The notes under the pieces: model-generated
What the model saw: only the letters and a program-made list of their open reading frames with translations
Databases searched by the model: none
What the model was told of the DNA's origin: nothing
Shown: positions 1 to 8,443 of the stretch, one piece after another
How positions within the stretch are numbered: position 1 is the first letter of the stretch
Layout: the number at the start of each line of letters is the position of its first letter
Source of the DNA: G965230065 sp965230065
Lineage (GTDB): Bacteria > Bacteroidota > Bacteroidia > Cytophagales > Cyclobacteriaceae
Assembly: GCA_965230065.1 (NCBI GenBank)
Contig: OZ245942.1
Coordinates: 7,378,001 to 7,442,000, forward strand
Length of the DNA: 64,000 bases
Reading direction: 5' to 3'
Made by a program: the position numbers and the translations under genes

Positions 1-1212
1 TCCTTGTATTCAGAAGCGTATCAGGTTACAAAAGATGAAAGCTACCGAACCGTAGTTTACGAAACACTGGCCTTCATCAAAAGGGAAATGACTTCCCCGG
101 AAGGCGGTTTTTACTCTTCTCTGGATGCCGACAGTGAGGGGGAAGAAGGGAAATATTATGTGTGGACTGAAGCAGAAATTGACAAACTACTGGGAGAAAA
201 GGCGGATATTTTCAAAAAGGTTTACAACATACAGGCGGAAGGGAATTGGGAAGAAGGGAAAAACATTTTGTACCGTACCCGCCCCGCCACTGAAATTGCC
301 AGCGAACTGAACATCCCTGTAGATGAGTTGGGACAAAGTTTACGGACGACCGAAAACACCCTGCTGGAAGCCCGCCAGCAACGCGTCCGCCCCGGCCTGG
401 ATGACAAGCTCCTCACTTCCTGGAATGCTTTGATGATACAGGGGTGCACCGATGCATATATGGCTTTTGGGGAAGAACGTTTCCTGCAAGCGGCACTGGA
501 TGCCGGGCAGTTCCTGCTGGAAAACTCAATGTATGATGACCACCGCCTGAACCGCAACTGCCGGAAAGATGCTGCTTCTGTGAACGGTTTTCTGGACGAT
601 TACGCCTACACCATCCGGGCATTTATCGCCCTTTATCAGGTTACGTTTGACGAAAGCTGGCTGTACCACGCCAAAGACCTGATGCAATATGTTACAACGC
701 ATTTCCCTGACGAAGAAAGTGGTTACTTTTTCTATACTTCCGACCAGGACCCGGCCCTGATTGCACGCAAGGTAGAGCTTTTCGATAATGTGCTCCCCTC
801 TTCCAATGCCATAATGGCGCATAATCTCTTTTTACTGGGACACTATTTTTACAACGAAAGCCATTTGGAACAGGCTCGCCTGATGCTAAGTGGTGTGCTG
901 CCCCAACTCAGCCAGTCGCCCCGCTTCTTTGCCAACTGGCTGCAGCTGCTCATGCAACACACGTATCCGTTTTATGAAGTAGCTATTGTGGGCAAAGACT
1001 ATGGGCAAAAGTTGGAGACAATGCATCAAACTTTTCTCCCCGCCGCCATACTTTTGGGCGGAAAAAACGAAGGTAGCCTGGAATTACTGACCAATAAACT
1101 GGCAACCGGAGAAACATATATCTATGTGTGCCAGGATAAAGTTTGTCAGTTTCCGGTAACGGAAGCCAGGCAAGCTTTGGGGCAAATTCTAAATACTAAA
1201 AGTAGTTTATAG
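1..1212 (+). CDS. YyaL/SPATA20-type thioredoxin-domain protein, C-terminal part
   Basis: The gene enters from the left edge, so its start is outside the window; about 403 codons are visible. The segment EGGFYSSLDADSEG followed by GKYYVWT is the hallmark of the DUF255/YyaL (SPATA20) family, whose full length is near 680 aa: an N-terminal thioredoxin-like domain and a C-terminal alpha/alpha toroid resembling N-acylglucosamine 2-epimerase. Only the toroid and tail are here. The physiological reaction of the family is not established. No signal is visible in this part. The gene ends just before a hairpin-rich spacer. The family call is secure. Confidence 0.9.
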   Translation, partial: SLYSEAYQVTKDESYRTVVYETLAFIKREMTSPEGGFYSSLDADSEGEEGKYYVWTEAEIDKLLGEKADIFKKVYNIQAEGNWEEGKNILYRTRPATEIASELNIPVDELGQSLRTTENTLLEARQQRVRPGLDDKLLTSWNALMIQGCTDAYMAFGEERFLQAALDAGQFLLENSMYDDHRLNRNCRKDAASVNGFLDDYAYTIRAFIALYQVTFDESWLYHAKDLMQYVTTHFPDEESGYFFYTSDQDPALIARKVELFDNVLPSSNAIMAHNLFLLGHYFYNESHLEQARLMLSGVLPQLSQSPRFFANWLQLLMQHTYPFYEVAIVGKDYGQKLETMHQTFLPAAILLGGKNEGSLELLTNKLATGETYIYVCQDKVCQFPVTEARQALGQILNTKSSL

Positions 1213-1231
1213 TTTTTTGTTTTGCATTTTG

Positions 1232-1470
1232 TGTTTATTGTCAAATCCAAAACCCTAAACTCTAAACAAGCCTCAATTATTAATCCCAAAAACCCAAACA
1301 AAACCTAAACTCAAAAACTTCTATTTTAAATTTAATATTTTGTTCATTTGGGTTATTTAGGATTTAGAAATTCGATTTTAGGACTTCACATCCTGTTGTT
1401 GTTTGTTATTTGTTTAAAGTTTATAGACATTCAAACTCTAAACTTCAAACTAAAAACCTTAAACACCAAA
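1232..1470. repeat. Intergenic hairpin made of CTAAAC/TTTAGG words
   Basis: The spacer between two same-strand genes is built from near-copies of AACCCTAAACTCTAAAC on one side and TTTAGGATTTAG on the other, so it can fold on itself. The same words recur at 33982-34098 and 61838-61968. The repeat runs up to the start of the next gene. Confidence 0.6.
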
Positions 1471-1475
1471 CTAAA

Positions 1476-3440
1476 ATGTGCAACCCAAAACATTACTTCA
1501 TTTTATTATCCATCATTATTTTTTCACAATGCAAAGGCCCGGATGCCGAAAACATTCAATTGCCACCACTCTTTGGCGATAACATGGTACTGCAACGGGA
1601 TATGGAAGTAGCCGTTTGGGGCACAGCCGAACCCGGAGGCACAGTGCAAATCAGCATCAATGACAAGGAAGCCTCTGCAAAGGTTGGCGAAGACGGAAAA
1701 TGGGAGGTAAACCTCCCCCCCATGCAGGCAGGCGGCCCTTTTGAGTTTAGCGTAAACGGTGCCCGAGATACTACCTTCACCAACGTGATGATTGGGGATG
1801 TGTGGGTAGCCTCGGGACAGTCCAATATGGAATGGCAGTTGCAAGCCACCGTAGATAATTACGAAGAAGAAATTGCCAATGCCAACTACCCCAACATCCG
1901 CCTTTTTGATGTGGAAAGGGATTTGAGCACTGTAGAACTCAACCAACTGCGCAAGCCGGTAACCTGGAAAGAATGCAGCCCTGAAACTATTCCTACTTTT
2001 TCTGCCGTTGCATATTTCTTTGGCCGGGAACTCCACCAGGAATACGACGTGCCCATCGGACTGATTTCTTCCAGTTGGGGCGGCACCCCTTCTGAAGCCT
2101 GGACCAGCAAGGGTACCATACGTGATTTTGAACCCTTTGGCGAACAAATTGCCGAAATGGAAAAAGAAGCCACTACTCCCGAAGAAGCTGAAGCCAACAT
2201 GCAAGCAGCACAAAATGAACGGGAAAAGATTATCCGTGAGGCCAACGAAAAAATCAATGCAGCAGGTTTTACACCTGATTTTGATTATGCCGAGTGGAAA
2301 ACCATGGAAATCCCCACCCTATGGGAAAGTGCCGGTTTGCGTAATTACGACGGTTTTGTGTGGTTCCGGAAAGAAATAACCTTACCATCTGCTATGGCTG
2401 GCAACTCCCTCACTCTTCATTTGGGTAATATTGACGATGCAGATGTTACCTGGTTTAATGGTGAAAAAATAGGCGAAACCAATGCTCATAATGAACTTCG
2501 GGAATATGAAGTTCCTGCCAACCTGGTGAAAGCTGGCAGCAACGAAATTGTAATCCGTGTGCAAGACACCGGAGGCGGAGGTGGTTTGTACGGCCCGGCT
2601 GAAGAAATGAAAATTGTGAGTGGAAGCTTTTCCGTATCGCTCGCCGGAGACTGGCAGTACAATGAAACCATTGAACCCCAACTCCCTCAGCTTAATAATT
2701 CTCCCCACCAACCCGCTGTTCTGTACAATGCCATGATAAATCCGCTCATTCCGTATGGCATCAAAGGGGCCATCTGGTACCAGGGCGAATCCAATGCGGG
2801 GCGGGCGTATCAGTACCGTTCTATTTTTCCGGCCATGATCGAAGACTGGCGGTCTAACTGGGGTATTGGTGAATTTCCTTTCCTGTTTGTGCAACTGGCC
2901 AACTTCATGGAAAGAAAACCCGAACCGGCTGACGATGCCTGGGCCGAATTACGGGAAGCCCAATTGATGACCCTTCGCCTGCCCAATACCGGCATGGCCG
3001 TTACTATCGACATCGGGGAAGCCGATGATATTCACCCCCGCAACAAACAGGATGTAGGCAAAAGGTTGGCTTTAGCTGCAAAAAAAGTAGCTTACGAGGA
3101 AGATAATGTGTACTCGGGCCCTATTTATGAATCTATGGAAATAAAAGGGGATTCAATCCTACTCACCTTCACTAACGTAGGCAGCGGACTGATGAAACTG
3201 CCCGACGAAAAACTCAAAGGCTTTGCCATTGCCGGGGAAGACCAGCAGTTTGTATGGGCAGTTGCCGAAATTATTGGGGAAAACCAGGTGGCCGTATCCA
3301 GTCCAAAAATCAAAAACCCGGTAGCCGTACGTTACGGCTGGGCCAGTAATCCGGATGTAAACCTGTACAACGAAGAAGGGTTACCCGCTTCGCCTTTCCG
3401 CACTGATGAGTGGAAAGGAATTACCCAGCCCGATATTTAA
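1476..3440 (+). CDS. Sialate O-acetylesterase family (SASA), secreted
   Basis: Predicted carbohydrate esterase acting outside the cytoplasm. The ATG at 1476 is preferred over an upstream TTG inside the repeat because it directly precedes a hydrophobic leader ending near Cys19; the lipobox is weak, so lipoprotein or periplasmic export are both possible. SGNH/SASA motifs are visible: GQSNM with nucleophile Ser116, a WYQGESNA block, and DIH (Asp518, His520) near the end. Between the two halves of the esterase fold lies an inserted beta-sandwich like the sugar-binding domain of GH2 enzymes, as usual in Bacteroidota members. The native substrate is not shown; many family members act on plant or algal polysaccharides rather than sialic acid. 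It stands alone. Confidence 0.88.
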   Translation: MCNPKHYFILLSIIIFSQCKGPDAENIQLPPLFGDNMVLQRDMEVAVWGTAEPGGTVQISINDKEASAKVGEDGKWEVNLPPMQAGGPFEFSVNGARDTTFTNVMIGDVWVASGQSNMEWQLQATVDNYEEEIANANYPNIRLFDVERDLSTVELNQLRKPVTWKECSPETIPTFSAVAYFFGRELHQEYDVPIGLISSSWGGTPSEAWTSKGTIRDFEPFGEQIAEMEKEATTPEEAEANMQAAQNEREKIIREANEKINAAGFTPDFDYAEWKTMEIPTLWESAGLRNYDGFVWFRKEITLPSAMAGNSLTLHLGNIDDADVTWFNGEKIGETNAHNELREYEVPANLVKAGSNEIVIRVQDTGGGGGLYGPAEEMKIVSGSFSVSLAGDWQYNETIEPQLPQLNNSPHQPAVLYNAMINPLIPYGIKGAIWYQGESNAGRAYQYRSIFPAMIEDWRSNWGIGEFPFLFVQLANFMERKPEPADDAWAELREAQLMTLRLPNTGMAVTIDIGEADDIHPRNKQDVGKRLALAAKKVAYEEDNVYSGPIYESMEIKGDSILLTFTNVGSGLMKLPDEKLKGFAIAGEDQQFVWAVAEIIGENQVAVSSPKIKNPVAVRYGWASNPDVNLYNEEGLPASPFRTDEWKGITQPDI

Positions 3441-3617
3441 TTGCTCAAAACAGACAACTCTGTTGGGTATTGTACTACGAAATTACAATTTCGTAGTACA
3501 ATACCGCAACTGCATTGGGGCAACAAATGCGGCAAGGCTTTCTTTTTTATTTTACCCTATGTTTGGTCAGTACACTTAAAATGCAAATAACCCTTCTGAT
3601 AGCATTTCAGAATACTT

Positions 3618-3633
3618 TTACCCAAATGGGTAA
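3618..3633. promoter_or_regulatory. Operator copy 1, TTACCCAAATGGGTAA
   Basis: A 7-2-7 palindrome, extendable to 20 bp here, lies about 80 bp upstream of the TetR start. Identical cores occur at 3687 and 4339. Inferred binding site of the TetR protein. Confidence 0.7.
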
Positions 3634-3686
3634 AAATCTTTTCATTTCCTTGCTTTTCTCTTAAATGATGTTTTCTTTTGAAGAAA

Positions 3687-3702
3687 TTACCCAAATGGGT
3701 AA
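3687..3702. promoter_or_regulatory. Operator copy 2, TTACCCAAATGGGTAA
   Basis: Same palindrome, ending 11 bp before the TetR ATG. Binding here would block transcription or the start region, as in autoregulated TetR repressors. Confidence 0.72.
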
Positions 3703-3713
3703 ATTTTTCAATT

Positions 3714-4322
3714 ATGAAAAAAGACCTGAACACCGAAGAAAAAATATTACTGGCGGCCCGGGAAGTTTTCCAACAAAAGGGCTATGACGGCACCCGCATG
3801 CGCGACATTGCCGATACAGCCAACATCAATAAAGGCCTGCTTCATTATTATTTCCGCACAAAAGATATCCTTTTTGAGAAAATATTTGGCATTGCCTTCC
3901 AGACAATGGCGGCACAGGTCAATGAAATATTCAGTGCTGATGCCAGCTTATTTGACAAAATCCGCACATTCACCAATGAGTATATTGAACTGATTTCCAA
4001 AAATGAATATTTGCCCAAATTTGTTGTCAACGAAATTAACCGGAATCCCGACCAGTTTATTGAGCACATGCAAATCCGGAAAAAGAAACCGGTAGTGCAT
4101 GTTTTTATCGAACAGTTTGAACAGGAAATTGCTGCAGGAAATATCAAACCCATAGATCCACGACAGTTTTGTATCAATATGATTTCACTCTGTATTTTTC
4201 CTTTTTTGGGCCGTCCCATGATGCAAACTATTCTGGAAATTGATAAGGCTGATTACAAAAAAATGATGCAAAACCGGAAAGAAGAAGTAGCGGAATTTTT
4301 GATTGCCGCAATCAGGAAATAA
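3714..4322 (+). CDS. TetR/AcrR family repressor of the adjacent exporter
   Basis: A 202-aa protein with a TetR DNA-binding domain at the N terminus: EEKILLAAREVFQQKGYDGT, then the helix-turn-helix (about residues 24-50) ending in KGLLHYYFRTKD. The remaining helices form a ligand pocket of unknown specificity. The ATG at 3714 is chosen because an upstream TTG would run the coding region through operator copy 2. It precedes TolC, HlyD and ABC genes, an arrangement like the E. coli CecR-controlled ybhGFSR exporter. Three identical palindromes flank it, suggesting control of itself and of the efflux operon. Confidence 0.9.
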   Translation: MKKDLNTEEKILLAAREVFQQKGYDGTRMRDIADTANINKGLLHYYFRTKDILFEKIFGIAFQTMAAQVNEIFSADASLFDKIRTFTNEYIELISKNEYLPKFVVNEINRNPDQFIEHMQIRKKKPVVHVFIEQFEQEIAAGNIKPIDPRQFCINMISLCIFPFLGRPMMQTILEIDKADYKKMMQNRKEEVAEFLIAAIRK

Positions 4323-4338
4323 AAATTTTTCACCAAAA

Positions 4339-4354
4339 TTACCCAAATGGGTAA
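4339..4354. promoter_or_regulatory. Operator copy 3, TTACCCAAATGGGTAA
   Basis: The third exact copy lies between the TetR stop and the TolC start (70 bp before the ATG). It implies a separate regulated promoter for the efflux genes. Confidence 0.7.
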
Positions 4355-4423
4355 CGAGATACCCGGAATTATAAAAGGATGGCCTGAATAAATAAATTAC
4401 GCAATAATGAAAAGATAGATATT

Positions 4424-5686
4424 ATGAAGAATTTACTGTTGCTATACTTATTCTTTTCTGTCGGCCTGATGGCAAATGGGCAAACTGCCATCACATTGGA
4501 AGAGCTCCAGCAAAGTGCGCGGGAAAACTATCCCCTCACCCGCCAGCAGGTTTTATTACAGCAATCACATGAACTGAGTCTGGATAATTTACAGAAAAAC
4601 TACCTGCCCCAATTATCATTGGATGCACAAGCCTCGTATCAGTCTGACGTAACAAAAGTGCCCATTACCATTCCCGGGGAGGAAATTCCGGTATTGAGTA
4701 AAGACCAGTACAAGGCCACGCTCAATATCAACCAAACCATTTATGATGGTGGCATGACCCACCGCAAAAAAGCTGTGGAGGTAGCAGGACACCAGGTGGA
4801 ACAGCAACAACTGGAAGTGGAACTCTACCAGCTTCGGGATCGTGTCAACAACCTGTTTTTTAACATACACCTGCTACAACAAAACCTGGCACTTACCGAA
4901 TTGCTGGTGCAAGAGTTGACCGAACAAAAGCAACAGGCTCAAGCCAGAGCCAATAACGGTGTAGTACTGCCTGTAAATGTAGATATTTTGCAGGCCGAAT
5001 TGCTGAAAGTAGAACAACAGCAAATTGAACTCAACGCCCAAAAAACTGCCAGTTTGGAAATACTTTCCATGCTTACAGGGATGTCACTGGATGAAAATAC
5101 CACTTTGGTGAAGCCAGAAATAAGCTTTAGTTCAGAAACTTCCCTGGAGAGCCGTCCGGAAAGCATTTTATTTACATACCAACACCAACGCATAGAAGCC
5201 AGCAAAGAACTAACCGGAGCAAAATTAACGCCGCAGTTCTCTGCATTTGCCCAGGTAGGCTATGGAAGGCCCGGGCTTGATTTTTTAGACAACACCTTCA
5301 CCGATTTTTACATGGCTGGCCTCCGCATGCACTGGAGTGTTTGGGACTGGAATGCCAGCAACAATGAAAAGCAAAAGCTCGACATTCAGCAAAATATTAT
5401 ACAAACACAGCAGGAAGCTTTTGCCCTGAATACAAACCTGCAACTTTCGCAAAAAGAAAGTGAAATAGAAAAGTTTAAAGCACTGGCAGAGAAAGACGAG
5501 GAGATTATTTCTATAAGAACAAAAATTAAAGAAACAGCCTCCTCTCAGTTGAACAACGGTGTAATTACAGCTACTGAGTTTGTAGATGAACTACATGCTG
5601 AAAATCAGGCCAAACTCAATTTGGAACTGCATAAACTACAGCTACTTAAAACCCAGATAGAATACCAGCATTTGTTAGGCCAGTAA
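4424..5686 (+). CDS. TolC-family outer-membrane efflux protein
   Basis: A 420-aa outer-membrane channel subunit with a signal peptide (MKNLLLLYLFFSVGLMANG, cleavage near residue 20). The rest is rich in Gln, Leu and Glu, with long amphipathic helices and two related halves as in the OEP/TolC fold. The segment ASSQLNNGVITATEF near the C terminus is characteristic of the family. It would form the exit duct for the HlyD-like adaptor and ABC transporter encoded next. The substrate cannot be read from the sequence; drugs, lipids or lipophilic toxins are all possible. Confidence 0.92.
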   Translation: MKNLLLLYLFFSVGLMANGQTAITLEELQQSARENYPLTRQQVLLQQSHELSLDNLQKNYLPQLSLDAQASYQSDVTKVPITIPGEEIPVLSKDQYKATLNINQTIYDGGMTHRKKAVEVAGHQVEQQQLEVELYQLRDRVNNLFFNIHLLQQNLALTELLVQELTEQKQQAQARANNGVVLPVNVDILQAELLKVEQQQIELNAQKTASLEILSMLTGMSLDENTTLVKPEISFSSETSLESRPESILFTYQHQRIEASKELTGAKLTPQFSAFAQVGYGRPGLDFLDNTFTDFYMAGLRMHWSVWDWNASNNEKQKLDIQQNIIQTQQEAFALNTNLQLSQKESEIEKFKALAEKDEEIISIRTKIKETASSQLNNGVITATEFVDELHAENQAKLNLELHKLQLLKTQIEYQHLLGQ

Positions 5687-5687
5687 A

Positions 5688-5720
5688 GCGACTGCACCGG
5701 CAGTCCGGTTTCTAAGTCGC
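5688..5720. repeat. Short GCGACT...AGTCGC hairpin after tolC-like gene
   Basis: Outer stem GCGACT/AGTCGC and inner stem ACCGG/CCGGT around CAGT. A hairpin of the same design, with the same GGCAGTCCG centre, lies at 63270-63302. It starts two bases after the stop codon, is not followed by a T run, and so is not an obvious terminator. Confidence 0.5.
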
Positions 5721-5738
5721 ATTAAATTTTGTTAAACA

Positions 5739-5749
5739 GCTCTCCGAGC
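5739..5749. repeat. CTCTCCGAG mini-hairpin
   Basis: GCTC-TCC-GAGC. The CTCTCCGAG core recurs at 6729-6738 and, inverted, within 29063-29075. All three are short spacers between co-oriented genes. Confidence 0.4.
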
Positions 5750-5770
5750 CGTCCTACTTAAATTAATAAT

Positions 5771-6724
5771 ATGAAACGATTAACTTTCATCACCGGAATA
5801 GCCACCATATTCACCGAACCCGCCCTGTTTTATCTGTTAAATCTGGGGCTGCTCACCGCCTGTAACAACGGAGAACCCGCTTCCGATGCCTACGGAAACT
5901 TTGAAGCTACCGAAGTAGAAGTTGCTGCCGAAGTGAACGGAAAGTTGTTGGAATTTGAAGTGGAAGAAGGGCAAACTTTGCAAAAAGATGAAATCATTGG
6001 ATTTATTGATACCACGCAGCTTCACCTGCAAAAAGAACAGCTAAAAGCCAAACGGGCATCTATTGCAGCAAAAACCAGCAATGTTTTAGCGCAAATTGAC
6101 GTGCTGAAAGAACAGCTAAAAGTATTGCAAACCGACAAGCAACGCACCGAAAATCTGCTAAAAGACCAGGCCGCCACACCCAAACAACTGGATGACATCA
6201 ATGGGCAAATCAGTGTTACAAAAAGCCAGATAAAAAGCATTCGTACTCAGAATATTTCGGTACTGAGTGAAATCAAAGCTACCGATGCGCAGATTGCCCA
6301 GATTGAAGACCAAATTGAAAAAAGTATCCTCAAAAACCCGGTCAAAGGCACAGTGCTGGTCAAGTTTGCCGAGCCTTCTGAATTCGCGGCTATAGCAAAA
6401 CCCTTGTACAGAATTGCCGATTTGGATCATCTTTACCTGCGGGCTTATGTTACCGGCGCCCAACTTCCCCATCTCAAAATAGGCGAAGAAGTTAAAGTAT
6501 TGATAGACGAAAACCGCACAGAAAACCAGGCTTTGTCCGGCACGGTTTCCTGGATTTCGGATGAAGCGGAGTTCACCCCCAAAATCATCCAAACCAAAGA
6601 AGAGCGGGTCAACCTGGTGTATGCTTTTAAAGTGCGGGTACCCAATGATGGCAGCATCAAAATTGGCATGCCCGGCGAGGTACAATTTACCAATGTAGAC
6701 CTATTCTCCGACTCAGAAAAGTAA
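5771..6724 (+). CDS. HlyD-family periplasmic adaptor, lipoprotein
   Basis: A 317-aa membrane-fusion protein linking the inner-membrane ABC transporter to the TolC channel. The leader contains LLTAC, a good lipobox, so it is probably lipid-anchored. Then come a lipoyl/barrel-sandwich half (AAEVNGKLLEFEVEEGQTLQ), a long coiled coil (about residues 80-185) and the second lipoyl half (ILKNPVKGTVLVKFAEPSEF) with a beta-barrel. This matches the YbhG/EmrA type. It follows the TolC gene and precedes the ATPases in one orientation, so the genes are probably one operon. Confidence 0.92.
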   Translation: MKRLTFITGIATIFTEPALFYLLNLGLLTACNNGEPASDAYGNFEATEVEVAAEVNGKLLEFEVEEGQTLQKDEIIGFIDTTQLHLQKEQLKAKRASIAAKTSNVLAQIDVLKEQLKVLQTDKQRTENLLKDQAATPKQLDDINGQISVTKSQIKSIRTQNISVLSEIKATDAQIAQIEDQIEKSILKNPVKGTVLVKFAEPSEFAAIAKPLYRIADLDHLYLRAYVTGAQLPHLKIGEEVKVLIDENRTENQALSGTVSWISDEAEFTPKIIQTKEERVNLVYAFKVRVPNDGSIKIGMPGEVQFTNVDLFSDSEK

Positions 6725-6768
6725 ATCGGCTCTCCGAGTTGATTAAAAACAAACCGAAATAAAGAGCA

Positions 6769-7677
6769 ATGATTAGCATAAAAAATATCGCAAAATCATA
6801 CGGCGACATTAAAGCACTGGACAATATTTCTTTAGCAGTAGAAAAAGGGGAATTGTTCGGGCTGATTGGCCCTGATGGTGCCGGAAAATCCACCTTGTTC
6901 CGCATTCTCACCACCCTGTTGCTGGCCGATGAAGGAACAGCAACGGTAGCCGGGTGCGACGTGGTAAAAGAATTCCGCAAAATCAGAATGCAGGTAGGCT
7001 ACATGCCTGGCAGGTTTTCGCTTTACCAGGATTTGTCAGTGTACGAAAATCTGGAGTTTTTCGCCACCATTTTCGGTACTACCATTGAAGAAAATTATGA
7101 ACTAATCCGGGATATTTACGTGCAACTTGAGCCTTTCAAAACCCGGCGGGCAGGCAATTTGTCGGGAGGCATGAAACAAAAGCTGGCCCTTTGTTGCGCG
7201 CTCATTCACAGCCCCACCGTACTTTTTTTGGACGAACCTACCACGGGCGTTGACCCGGTCTCGAGAAAAGAATTTTGGGAAATGCTGAAAAAACTGAAAG
7301 AAAAAGGCATCACCATCCTTGTTTCCACCCCTTACATGGACGAAGCCAGCTTGTGTGAAAGAATTGCCCTGATACAGCATGGAAAAATATTGTCGATAAA
7401 CTCGCCCGAACAGATTGTTAGGCAGTATACCCAGCAATTGTGGAAAGTCAGTGCACAAAACAATTACAGCCTTATCAAAGACCTGGAAAGTTTTGCCAAA
7501 ACACACTCGGTTTTTGCTTTTGGCGACAGCGTACATTTGAGCAGTAATGATGAGCAGCTAGAAACGAATGAAATAGAAGAATACCTTACGAAAAGAAAAC
7601 ATAAAAACCTGGAAGTAACTTCTATTCAGCCCAATATTGAAGATTGTTTTATGGAATTGATGCAACGAGAAAGTTGA
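6769..7677 (+). CDS. ABC transporter ATPase, first of a pair (YbhF N-half-like)
   Basis: A 302-aa nucleotide-binding subunit of the ABC-2 exporter. Visible motifs: Walker A GPDGAGKST (34-42), signature LSGGM (131-135), and Walker B LFLDEPTTGVDP. The H-loop position reads STPYMDEA, with Pro188 where the switch histidine normally is. Its own Walker A site is therefore probably degenerate, whereas its signature is canonical and can complete the partner site. In E. coli YbhF both ATPase domains are in one chain; here they are separate genes. A C-terminal extension of about 75 aa follows the core. Confidence 0.93.
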   Translation: MISIKNIAKSYGDIKALDNISLAVEKGELFGLIGPDGAGKSTLFRILTTLLLADEGTATVAGCDVVKEFRKIRMQVGYMPGRFSLYQDLSVYENLEFFATIFGTTIEENYELIRDIYVQLEPFKTRRAGNLSGGMKQKLALCCALIHSPTVLFLDEPTTGVDPVSRKEFWEMLKKLKEKGITILVSTPYMDEASLCERIALIQHGKILSINSPEQIVRQYTQQLWKVSAQNNYSLIKDLESFAKTHSVFAFGDSVHLSSNDEQLETNEIEEYLTKRKHKNLEVTSIQPNIEDCFMELMQRES

Positions 7678-7721
7678 ATGTTTTCAGTTAACAAGAAACC
7701 AAAAACAATAAACGTCAAACA

Positions 7722-8441
7722 ATGAAAAACGCAATAACAGCCCAAAACCTCACCAAAAGATTCGGTGATTTCACAGCGGTAGATGCCATTTCTTTCGAGG
7801 TGAAAAAAGGAGAAATCTTCGGCTTTTTGGGAGCCAATGGCGCGGGAAAAACTACCGCCATGCGCATGCTCATTGGGCTGTCGCGCCCTTCTGGAGGAGA
7901 GGCTTCGGTAGCCGGGCTTGATGTATACACTGAAACCGAAAAAATCAAACAACAAATTGGCTACATGAGCCAGAAATTCTCATTGTACGAAGACATGACA
8001 GTAAAAGAAAACATCCGTTTTTTCGGAGGCATTTACAAGCTGTCAAACCAACAAATCAAACAAAAAATGGCGGAACTGATTGAGACATTGCAACTGGAAC
8101 AGGCCGCAGGCAGCATGGTCGCTTCCCTGCCCCTGGGCTGGAAACAAAAGCTGGCCTTTTCTATCGCCATCATGCACGGCCCCGCCATTGTGTTTCTGGA
8201 CGAACCCACCGGAGGTGTGGACCCCATCACGCGCAGGCAGTTTTGGAACCAGATTTACGAAGCTGCTGACCGAGGCGTTACCGTATTTGTGACTACCCAC
8301 TACATGGACGAAGCCGAGTACTGTAACCGAATTTCCATCATGGTAGCCGGAAAGATAGAAGCACTGGATACGCCCAAGGCGTTGAAGCAGCAATTTGAAG
8401 CAGAAGATATGAATGAGGTATTTTTGAAGTTAGCGAGGTAG
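7722..8441 (+). CDS. ABC transporter ATPase, second of a pair (YbhF C-half-like)
   Basis: A 239-aa subunit with Walker A GANGAGKTT, Walker B VFLDEPTGGVDP and an intact H-loop (TTHYMDEA, His193). The signature loop is LPLGW (136-140) instead of LSGGQ, a form seen in the second domain of YbhF/RbbA-like exporters. With the preceding gene it would form one competent site (this Walker A and H-loop plus the neighbour's LSGGM) and one degenerate site. The two permease genes follow, separated by the S23 element. Confidence 0.93.
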   Translation: MKNAITAQNLTKRFGDFTAVDAISFEVKKGEIFGFLGANGAGKTTAMRMLIGLSRPSGGEASVAGLDVYTETEKIKQQIGYMSQKFSLYEDMTVKENIRFFGGIYKLSNQQIKQKMAELIETLQLEQAAGSMVASLPLGWKQKLAFSIAIMHGPAIVFLDEPTGGVDPITRRQFWNQIYEAADRGVTVFVTTHYMDEAEYCNRISIMVAGKIEALDTPKALKQQFEAEDMNEVFLKLAR

Positions 8442-8443
8442 GT

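Noticed and set aside
1222..3300. Long open frames on the minus strand opposite the esterase gene
   Set aside because: They mirror the coding strand, have no domain pattern and overlap a well-supported gene completely.
1476..3440. Sialic acid catabolism locus
   Set aside because: Only the esterase is present. No sialidase, lyase, epimerase or sialic acid transporter lies nearby, and the family name does not prove the substrate.
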